Assembly: GCF_900115245.1 (NCBI RefSeq)
Contig: NZ_FOVT01000012.1
Span: 124,001-188,000 of the forward strand
Origin: Mesorhizobium sp. NFR06
GTDB lineage: Bacteria > Pseudomonadota > Alphaproteobacteria > Rhizobiales > Rhizobiaceae
Reading direction: 5' to 3'
DNA: 64,000 nucleotides
Below are positions 8,690 to 14,940 of this stretch, one piece after another (within the stretch, counting starts at the first letter, position 1; each line of letters begins with the position of its first letter). The notes below the pieces were generated by a model. It made no database searches, was not told the origin of the DNA, and saw only the letters and a list, made by a program, of their open reading frames with translations. Position numbers and translations under genes: made by a program.

Positions 8690-8731
8690 ACTGTTCGTGC
8701 CTTGCCGGCACGAATCGATGGGGGAACTAGT

Positions 8732-8833
8732 ATGAAAAAGACTTACGAGAAGCCGGTTTTCATTCGCAAAGGCAAGCTTTCAGCGGTCGTTGCGACCGCT
8801 TCGTTGGTGGTCAACGGCAACGTCCTCACCTGA
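8732..8833 (+). CDS. RiPP-precursor-like peptide 3 (33 aa)
   Basis: Encodes MKKTYEKPVFIRKGKLSAVV and then ATASLVVNGNVLT. The ribosome site GGGGGA (8720-8725) is close to the ATG. The leader is shared with peptides 1, 2 and 4, and the tail is the longest of the four, with two Asn and no Cys or acid. It probably shares a transcript with peptide 2 and is followed by a rhizobial hairpin repeat at 8860-8951 that could end it. Confidence 0.75.
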   Translation: MKKTYEKPVFIRKGKLSAVVATASLVVNGNVLT

Positions 8834-8859
8834 GCGTGAGCGCCAAATCCGCCCGGCAG

Positions 8860-8951
8860 CCTTAAAGCGGATTCAGGCGACGCGCTTTTAAGCCTTTGTT
8901 TTGATGCATGTCGTTGTCCCAGAACCGCTGCGCACTTCTGGGCGACATGCC
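8860..8951. repeat. Rhizobial hairpin repeat (type C variant)
   Basis: GCATGTCG and CGACATGC (about 8907-8914 and 8943-8950) enclose a second complementary pair around the CCGCTGCGCA loop. It is preceded by the TTTAAGCCTTTGTTTTGATG lead-in common in Mesorhizobium and Rhizobium intergenic repeats. It separates peptide genes 3 and 4 and may act as a terminator. Confidence 0.65.
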
Positions 8952-8992
8952 TTGCGGCGCCATCGGCCGCCAGCAAACAGCCGAGGGCTTGC

Positions 8993-9020
8993 TTGACAGA
9001 AGACGCCGTATGAGATCATC
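8993..9020 (+). promoter_or_regulatory. Promoter of small leader-peptide gene 4
   Basis: TTGACA (8993-8998), 16-base spacer, ATCATC (9015-9020). Flanking bases GCTTGACAGA and CGTATGAGATC match the promoters at 8194 and 8540, showing the whole promoter-gene unit was duplicated. Confidence 0.65.
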
Positions 9021-9047
9021 TCCCACACCGTTCAGGGGAGCCTTGCC

Positions 9048-9134
9048 ATGAAGAAGACCTATGAGAAGCCGACGCTGGCAAAGAAGGGCCGGCTCTCTAC
9101 CGTCACCGCGGTCGCTGCCTCCGTCGCCGTCTGA
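9048..9134 (+). CDS. RiPP-precursor-like peptide 4 (28 aa), exact lasso-leader pattern
   Basis: Encodes MKKTYEKPTLAKKGRLSTVT and then AVAASVAV. Tyr5, Pro8, Leu10, Gly14 and Thr20 fit YxxPxLxxxGxxxxxT exactly, the leader motif read by the RRE (B1) protein of many lasso-peptide systems, with Thr at the usual -2 position. The remaining tail is only seven or eight hydrophobic residues with no acid, too short for a lasso. AGGGGAG at 9034-9040 is a strong ribosome site. No RRE, cyclase or transporter gene is in the window. Confidence 0.75.
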   Translation: MKKTYEKPTLAKKGRLSTVTAVAASVAV

Positions 9135-9215
9135 TCCGTAGTCGGCAGGCGTGACGTCTGTGCGCGAAGCCCGGCGGCTGTAAGGCCGCTGGTGGCCGGT
9201 ACGGTTCCGGCGACG

Positions 9216-10406
9216 TCAAGGCGCAATCACCAGATCATCCAGCACGGCCTGCCAGTTGTGCCTGGTGGAGATGCGCACGCGCGTCACCGCCTTCAGCATC
9301 GGCGCGTAGTGGACCGGCGCCAGTGCCGACAGCACGATCTGGTCGCTGGCGATGCGTTCTTCCCCCAGCCAGCTTTCGATCAGCGCCATCTCGCCTTCGG
9401 CATTGAGCCAGGCCGCCGTCAGCATCACCGAATGGAAGCCGAAGGGCGTGGCGCGGCCGAACTCGGCCGGATGGCCGCTGCTGGTATAGGCGATATAGGC
9501 GCCCGACACGTTGCCGTTGACATAGCCCTCGCTGTTGGCGGTGTGGTCGTGCGACATGGCGTTGAGATTGCGCCAGTCGAGCCCGGCATGGCCCGACGGC
9601 ACCTTGCACAGGCCGCGCGGGGTTATGTCGTCGAAGCCGATGGCGGTGAGCGTCGCATCCGACTCGAGCGCGCCAGGCGCCAACAGGCCGAGATCGGCCG
9701 GATAGGCCGACAGGTCGAGCCTTCGGTCGAGGCCTGAGCCGGCGATGACGATCGCGTCGGCGTCGACGCCCACCGGGAAGCGGAAGGCAGCGTCGCCAGG
9801 CAGCGCCCGGCTTTCGAGCAATCGGCCCTTGCCCATGACCGACAGCGTGGCCCCCGTCGCCGCCGGCGTCCTGCCGCCGACCGTCCGCCCCGGCGCCAGG
9901 CCGACCGGTTTCGGCAGGCTCTCGCCGGCAAGGCCAACCATCGAGCCCGGCGCTTCCGAGAGGCGCACCGCCTGGTCCTGGTTGGCGCTGCTGGCGCGCC
10001 AGCCGGGCGGCACCGAGACCGAGAAACGATAGATCCCGGGCCGCTGGATCGCCGCGCTGCGGCGCTTCGACGACATCGGGAAATTGGCGAAGCCGGCGGC
10101 GTTGCTGCGCGCCGCGGCGAGGAAGGCGCCGCGCTCGTCATGGAGCCGCACCACGATGCCCGCCATCGGCCGGTCGGCGACGCCATAGCTGCCGTCGCCA
10201 TCGACATCCATGTAGATGAAGGACGAGAAGTTGAGCTTGGCGGATGTCGGGCCCCATTCGGCGCGCGGCGCGTAGTCGCCCGCCGGATCGGGATTGCCGC
10301 GCGCCTTGCGGCGCTCCCGGCGCCGGCGCAGCGCAACCGCGATGAGGGCGATGGCGCCGGCAAGGACGAGGGCCGAGACGAGGATGACGAGGAGGCTGTC
10401 AGCCAT
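9216..10406 (-). CDS. Membrane-anchored protein with SdrD/Cna-B-like beta-sandwich domain
   Basis: 396 residues. One N-terminal transmembrane segment (LLVILVSALVLAGAIALIAV) is followed by a strongly basic cluster RRRRERRKAR, suggesting a short periplasmic N-terminus with the bulk of the protein inside, or an uncleaved signal anchor. Residues about 58-85 read FIYMDVDGDGSYGVADRPMA, the D-rich turn of SdrD-B/transthyretin-like domains. The remainder is beta-rich and ends in a carbohydrate-binding-like VTRVRISTRHNWQ section. I do not recognise a named family. It converges with the peptide genes at about 80 bases. Confidence 0.75.
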   Translation of the reverse strand: MADSLLVILVSALVLAGAIALIAVALRRRRERRKARGNPDPAGDYAPRAEWGPTSAKLNFSSFIYMDVDGDGSYGVADRPMAGIVVRLHDERGAFLAAARSNAAGFANFPMSSKRRSAAIQRPGIYRFSVSVPPGWRASSANQDQAVRLSEAPGSMVGLAGESLPKPVGLAPGRTVGGRTPAATGATLSVMGKGRLLESRALPGDAAFRFPVGVDADAIVIAGSGLDRRLDLSAYPADLGLLAPGALESDATLTAIGFDDITPRGLCKVPSGHAGLDWRNLNAMSHDHTANSEGYVNGNVSGAYIAYTSSGHPAEFGRATPFGFHSVMLTAAWLNAEGEMALIESWLGEERIASDQIVLSALAPVHYAPMLKAVTRVRISTRHNWQAVLDDLVIAP

Positions 10407-10548
10407 GGCGGGGATGTGAAGGCCGGAGACATGCGTTCAAGATGGGCATGAGATTACAATTCCCCTCCAATTTCCTAGCAGACTAGCGTGGGACATTGAT
10501 GCTGCAAGTCGTTGGCTGTGGAAGGCCATCTCGCATTGATATGCCGGC

Positions 10549-10735
10549 GTTCCTTCGCGCCCCCCTCTGCCCTGCCGGGCATCTCCCCCACTTGGGGGGA
10601 GATCAGAAGCTGCGCTGCTTTCGCCAATCTCCAACGTCGCAGAAACGGGCAAGGCGCTGAGGCTGGGGAGATGTCCGGTCCACACCTCCGCAGCTGCTGT
10701 GGAGGACGGGCAGGACAGAGGGGGGCGCGAAGGAT
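10549..10735. repeat. Inverted pair of type B palindromes
   Basis: The arm at 10549-10604 has CCTGCCGGGCATCTCCCCC. The second arm at 10663-10735 carries an extra CTCCGCAGCTGCTGTGGAG hairpin inside it. The stretch between the arms contains TTTCGCCAATCTCCAACGT, also found between the arms at 17473-17645. Confidence 0.85.
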
Positions 10736-10764
10736 CGCCAGCGAGCGCGAACTTCAGCGAAAAC

Positions 10765-11541
10765 TCAGGTCGCCAACTCCACCCAGACCGGCGCATGGTC
10801 GCTGGGATTGTCCCCGCCGCGCACCTCACGGTCGATGCCCGCCGCTTTCAGCTTCCGAGCCAGCTTCTTCGACAGCAGGATATGGTCGAGCCTGAGGCCT
10901 GCGTCGCGCGGCCAGCGGTTCCTGCGGTAGTCCCAGAAGGTGTAGAGCCTGTCCTCTTTAGGAAAGACTTTTCGCAGCGCGTCGGTCCAGCCCTGCTCGA
11001 TCAGCGCGGCGAAGGCGGCGCGGCTCTCAGGCTGGACCAGCGCGTTGTCGTCATAGGAGCGGGTCTGGTAGATGTCGCGCGGCTCGGGCACGATGTTGAA
11101 GTCGCCGGCCAGCGCCACCGGCAGGCCGGTGTCGAGCAATTGCCCGGCATGCGCCGCGAAGCGGTCGTGCCAGGCAAGCTTGTAGTCGAATTTCGGCCCC
11201 GGCTGCGGGTTGCCGTTCGGCGCGTAGAGGCAGGCAATGACGACGCCGTCGACGGCCGCCTCGATGTAGCGCGCCTGGTGGTCGGCATCGTCGCCGGGCA
11301 GCGCGTCCCTGGTCAGCACCGGCTCGGCGCCCCGCGCCAGGATGGCGACGCCGTTCCAGGTCGACTCGCCCTTCGATACCGCGCCATAGCCAGCCTTGGC
11401 GAGCCTGGTCAGCGGAAACTGCGTGTCGCGGGATTTCAGTTCCTGCAGGCAGACGACATCGGGTTTGGCCTTGGCGAGCCAGGCAAGCAGGTTTTCCAGC
11501 CGGCCGTTGATGTTGTTGATGTTGAAGGTGGCGAGTTTCAT
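10765..11541 (-). CDS. xthA: Exodeoxyribonuclease III
   Basis: 258 residues of the exonuclease/endonuclease/phosphatase fold. MKLATFNINNINGRL carries the metal Asn, CLQELKSRD has Glu34, AGDFNIVPEPRDIY the Asp/Asn pair, TFWDYR and RLDHILLS the substrate wall, and SDHAPVWVEL the catalytic Asp-His near the C-terminus. The order and length are canonical for XthA, which removes 3' phosphates and cleaves abasic sites. It is transcribed in the same direction as the downstream-facing ligD-ku block, so this area is a DNA-repair neighbourhood. Confidence 0.93.
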   Translation of the reverse strand: MKLATFNINNINGRLENLLAWLAKAKPDVVCLQELKSRDTQFPLTRLAKAGYGAVSKGESTWNGVAILARGAEPVLTRDALPGDDADHQARYIEAAVDGVVIACLYAPNGNPQPGPKFDYKLAWHDRFAAHAGQLLDTGLPVALAGDFNIVPEPRDIYQTRSYDDNALVQPESRAAFAALIEQGWTDALRKVFPKEDRLYTFWDYRRNRWPRDAGLRLDHILLSKKLARKLKAAGIDREVRGGDNPSDHAPVWVELAT

Positions 11542-11569
11542 TCGAGGATGCCGCCGCCTCGCGCTTCGC

Positions 11570-11733
11570 CATCCTCGGGCTTGACCGGCTTGACCCGAGG
11601 ATCCATGCCGTGACGCATGCCGAGGAATGCGGCGGAGAAGAATTCTGCACCGTCGCAGCGCTCTGAGGTAACGGCATGGATCCTAGGGTCTGCGCGCGTC
11701 GCTTCGCTCCTTGCTCCGCCCTAGGATGACGAC
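11570..11733. repeat. Type A composite inverted repeat, short form
   Basis: A short arm (CATCCTCGGGCTTGACC..., 11570-11615) and a long arm (GGCATGGATCCTAGGGTCTG through CCTAGGATGACGA, 11672-11733) face each other around about 55 bases. The same arms flank a GIY-YIG remnant elsewhere, so this looks like an internally deleted derivative. Its edge supplies the stop codon of the adjacent hydrolase gene. Confidence 0.8.
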
Positions 11734-12374
11734 GCCGATGGCGGTGCCACCCACGCCATGATCGTCTCGGCCACCGTCTTCAGGTGATCCCCCGTCGAAA
11801 AGCCCGAGATCGCCTTGCGCGGCTTCAAATCGTGGTCGCCGTCCTCCAGCCAGATCACCTCGATGGCGTCGGACAATCCGTAGGTCGCGACCTCTTCCCT
11901 GGTGCCGAACTCGTCGCGCGTGCCCTGGAAGATCAGCGTCGGCGTCTTCAGGTCGATGAGATGCTTTGTCCTCAGCTGCTCGGGCTTGCCGGGCGGATGG
12001 AACGGATAGCCGAGGCAGACCAGGCCGGCGATCTCGCCCTTGGCGAACATCTCGTCGGCGACCATCGAGGCGACGCGTCCGCCCATCGACTTGCCGCCGA
12101 TGATGAGCTTGCCGGTCACGCCCTTGGCGCGCAGATCGGCGATCGCCTTCACACATTCGGGGTTCACCGTCTCGGCGCGCGGCGGCGGCTTGCGGTGGCC
12201 GTAGCGGCGGGCGGCCATGTAGTGGAACTCGAAGCGCGCGACGCGGAAGCCGGCCGTGGCGAGCGCCTTGGCGGTGGCCGCCATCGAGGCGGAGTCCATC
12301 GGCGCGCCGGCGCCGTGGGCGAGCAGGATGGTGACCGGGGCGGTGTCGGGGCCGTCGAAGAGGAAATAGGTCAT
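11721..12374 (-). CDS. Alpha/beta hydrolase (KANL3/Tex30-like dienelactone-hydrolase fold)
   Basis: 217 residues from MTYFLFDGPDTAPVTILLAH. LLAHGAGAPMDS forms the oxyanion strand, IIGGKSMGGRVAS is the nucleophile elbow (Ser in GKSMGG), FQGTRDEFGT holds the acid and DGDHDLKP the catalytic His. The frame is open to 12563, but those residues come from a type B repeat, so the ATG at 12374 is preferred. The last residues SASSS and the TAG stop are encoded by the type A repeat, so the native C-terminus was replaced. Substrate is unknown. Confidence 0.83.
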   Translation of the reverse strand: MTYFLFDGPDTAPVTILLAHGAGAPMDSASMAATAKALATAGFRVARFEFHYMAARRYGHRKPPPRAETVNPECVKAIADLRAKGVTGKLIIGGKSMGGRVASMVADEMFAKGEIAGLVCLGYPFHPPGKPEQLRTKHLIDLKTPTLIFQGTRDEFGTREEVATYGLSDAIEVIWLEDGDHDLKPRKAISGFSTGDHLKTVAETIMAWVAPPSASSS

Positions 12375-12407
12375 GGGGCGGTGTCTCGCGCGATACCGAC
12401 GCTGCTG

Positions 12408-12576
12408 ATCTCCCCCCTTGTGGGGGAGATGCCCGGCAGGGCAGAGGGGGGCGCGAAGGAATGCCGGCTTTCGGTTAAATCTCTCCGGGACGAGGCGGTC
12501 AGAAATGTGTCGATCCGTCGGCGGGACAGCGCCCCCCTCTGTCCTACCGGACATCTCCCCCACAAGGGGGGAGATT
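12408..12576. repeat. Inverted pair of type B palindromes
   Basis: Arms 12408-12462 and 12530-12576 carry the GGGGGAGATGCCCGGCAGGG and complementary sequence. They sit between the hydrolase and the TPR protein. Confidence 0.85.
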
Positions 12577-12606
12577 GCCTGTCATCTCGGCCTTCGCTGA
12601 TCATCG

Positions 12607-13737
12607 TTACCCAGCCGTGCGCGCCATGTGCAGGTCGACGAACTGTATTCCCTTCTGCGCGGTCCGCGCCCATTCGGACTCGCCGTCCAACTCCAGATAC
12701 CGCACCCACAGCCGGCGCGCCTCACTCAGATTGCCGGCGTCGAATTCCAGCCGCGCGAGGTTGAACACCGGGTCGGCATAAGTCTTGTCGAGCGCGATCG
12801 CCTTCTGCAGATGGCGCCTTGCGGACGCCACCTTGCCCTCGTCGCTCATCAGCCCGGCAAGGTTGAACCAGGCCTCGACGAAGCCCGGATCGAGTTTTAT
12901 CGCGCGCGCATAGTCATGCGCCGCCTCCGCGACGCGGCCGGCGCCGCGCAGGCAGTTGGCGCGGTTGAAGGCGGCGATGGCATCCCTGGCGTCGATCGCC
13001 ATGCAGCGCTGGTAAAGGGCCGCCGCATCGTCGTGGCGCCCCTCCTCTTCCGCTTCTTCCGCCTCGGCGAACAATTCCTCCAGCGTGTCGTCTGCCGACA
13101 TGCCCGAGCCGAGGTCGAACAGCAACTGGCCGTCGAGCTCGCTCCTGCCGTCGTCGAGATAGATCGCATCCGGGCGGCCGTGCTGCGAGCCGAGGTTGAG
13201 CGACTTGGCGGTGAGCGAAGCGACCGGACCGGAGCGGTGCACCGAGCGCGCGATCGCGCCCCAGGAGGCGCCGCTGGCGATCAGCCCGGCATATTTGCGG
13301 GCGAGGATCAGGTCGCGGAAGGAATAGGGCTCGCCGTCATGCTCGAAGGCGTCGAACAGCGACAGCATGTCGAGGTCCTCGCCGGCGAGCCGCGACTGAT
13401 CGATCAGCGACTGCCTGGACAGCGACGAGGCGTCGGGCGCCTTCAGCAGGCCGAGCAGTCGCAGAAAACCGTTCTCGCTGACGAGCGTGCGGCCGGCCTC
13501 GCGCTCGGTTTTCACGCGACGCTCGATCTCGGCATCGCCGGTCCTGCCCGTCCCCGCCTTGGCGAGAAGTGCGCGGCCGAACACGACATGCGTGGTGCGG
13601 CGGGTGACGCCGCGCCTCAACTCGGCATGGCGTCGTTCCACCTCGCGCGCAGCGAGGCGCAGCGGAAAGGCGGCCAGGGCGCCGACGACGCCGAACACGG
13701 CGCCGGGAACGATCGCTGGCCCTGCGTTTCCCGTCAC
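12607..13737 (-). CDS. BRCT-like / helix-turn-helix / TPR protein coupled to ku
   Basis: 376 residues. Residues about 11-58 (VFGVVGAL, then REVERRHAELRRGVTRRTTH and VVFGRALL) have the strand-helix-TTHVV pattern of a BRCT domain. Residues about 80-170 form a helical segment with FSFRDLILARKYAGLI-type regulator character, and an acidic linker (EELFAEAEEAEEEGR) leads to three TPRs (about 232-350: AAFNRANCLRGAGR, AWFNLAGLMSDEGK, PVFNLARLEFDAGN). The GTG start overlaps the ku TGA stop as GTGA, so translation is coupled. A helper role in end joining or a checkpoint is inferred only from this linkage. Confidence 0.82.
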   Translation of the reverse strand: MTGNAGPAIVPGAVFGVVGALAAFPLRLAAREVERRHAELRRGVTRRTTHVVFGRALLAKAGTGRTGDAEIERRVKTEREAGRTLVSENGFLRLLGLLKAPDASSLSRQSLIDQSRLAGEDLDMLSLFDAFEHDGEPYSFRDLILARKYAGLIASGASWGAIARSVHRSGPVASLTAKSLNLGSQHGRPDAIYLDDGRSELDGQLLFDLGSGMSADDTLEELFAEAEEAEEEGRHDDAAALYQRCMAIDARDAIAAFNRANCLRGAGRVAEAAHDYARAIKLDPGFVEAWFNLAGLMSDEGKVASARRHLQKAIALDKTYADPVFNLARLEFDAGNLSEARRLWVRYLELDGESEWARTAQKGIQFVDLHMARTAG

Positions 13738-14645
13738 TTCTTGCTCTTGCCGACGGCCTTCAACAGGTTCGCCTTCAGCGGGTTCTCAGGCGCGCCGCCG
13801 GCGGCCGCCTTCTTGGCGGGCTTGGCGGCCGGCGCTTCCTCGGCCTTGCTCTTCGATTTTGCCGGCGGCTTGGCCTGCTGCGACAGGCTGGCCTTCAGCG
13901 CATCCATCAGGTTGATGACGTTGCCGCGCTCGGGCGCCGCCGCGATGATCGGCTTGTGACCCTTCAGCTTCTCGCGGATCATCGCCATCAGCGCCACCTC
14001 GTAGCGATCCTCGTAATTCTTCGGATCGAAGTGGGTTTGCTTCTGCTTGATCAGCGCCTCGGCCAGCTGCAGCATTTCGGGATCCGGCTTGGCATCCGGG
14101 ATGTTGCCGAAATATTCAGCCGTGCCGCGCACTTCGTTGGGATTCCTCAAGGTGCAGACGAACATGCCGTTCTCGCGCGCGCCGATCGTCACCACGCGCT
14201 CGCGGCTGGACAGCACCAGGCGCGCGATGGCGAGCTTGCCGGACTTGCGCATCGCCTCGCGCAGCACCGCGAAGGTTTCCTCGGCCATGGCGCCGTCGGG
14301 GGCGAGGTAATAGGGCGAATCCTGGTAGATGACGTCGACTTCGCCCTCGTCGACGAAGGCCTCGATGCTCATCGTGTGGTTGGATTCGATGCGCACCGCA
14401 TCAAGGTCGGCATCATCGATGATGATGTACTGCTTGTCCTCGTATTCATAGCCGCGGACCAGATCCGAGCGCTCGACCAGGCCGAGCTCGGGATCGACCG
14501 GCTTCATGTTGATGCGGTTGTGGGTCTTCTTGTGCAGCTGGTTGAACGAGATGCGTTCGCTCGCGCTGGTGGCCGGATAAAGCCGGACCGGACAGCTGAC
14601 GAGGCTGAGCTTGAGGTAACCTTTCCAACTTGCCCTGGGCGCCAT
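13734..14645 (-). CDS. ku: Ku protein, non-homologous end joining
   Basis: 303 residues starting MAPRASWKGYLKLSLVSCPV, the conserved opening of bacterial Ku. It forms a homodimeric ring on double-strand ends and recruits LigD. The Ku core runs to about residue 235. The tail is Lys/Ala/Pro-rich (PPAKSKSKAEEAPAAKPAKK), the usual basic DNA-binding and LigD-interacting C-terminus. It lies 295 bases downstream of ligD in the same direction and overlaps the next gene by four bases. Confidence 0.95.
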   Translation of the reverse strand: MAPRASWKGYLKLSLVSCPVRLYPATSASERISFNQLHKKTHNRINMKPVDPELGLVERSDLVRGYEYEDKQYIIIDDADLDAVRIESNHTMSIEAFVDEGEVDVIYQDSPYYLAPDGAMAEETFAVLREAMRKSGKLAIARLVLSSRERVVTIGARENGMFVCTLRNPNEVRGTAEYFGNIPDAKPDPEMLQLAEALIKQKQTHFDPKNYEDRYEVALMAMIREKLKGHKPIIAAAPERGNVINLMDALKASLSQQAKPPAKSKSKAEEAPAAKPAKKAAAGGAPENPLKANLLKAVGKSKK

Positions 14646-14683
14646 GATGAACTCCTACGCGGCCATGCACTGACATTTAGCTC

Positions 14684-14732
14684 GAGCATGATCTTTCTCC
14701 AAAAACCGGTTTCCAGTTTTTGGGATCATGCT
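14684..14732. repeat. Rhizobial AGCATGATC hairpin (type C)
   Basis: GAGCATGATC and GATCATGCTC arms enclose complementary CCAAAAACCGG / CCAGTTTTTGG-like segments. It lies between ligD and ku. Confidence 0.75.
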
Positions 14733-14889
14733 CTCTGCAGCGCTTCATCCGAAGGACGGTTGGCGCTGTGGAAATCCTACACCGACCTTTGATCGTAGCG
14801 GTAAAACCCTAGCGAAGTGTTTTCGGGCGGAGTTGCGGCGGAGGATAGTTCAAATTGTAGCGAGCGTCGATGGAGAGGAATTGAAACGC

Positions 14890-14917
14890 CGGCAGGACAG
14901 AGGGGGGCGCGAAGGAA
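14890..14917. repeat. Partial type B repeat
   Basis: Only the GGCAGGACAGAGGGGGGCGC end of the element is present, 24 bases from the ligD stop. Confidence 0.6.
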
Positions 14918-14940
14918 GTCGACGCTCCTCGCTAACTTGG

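Noticed and set aside
8194..9134. Classical lasso-peptide cluster
   Set aside because: Leader motif fits but the cores contain no Asp or Glu for the ring and no B, C or D genes lie within the window.
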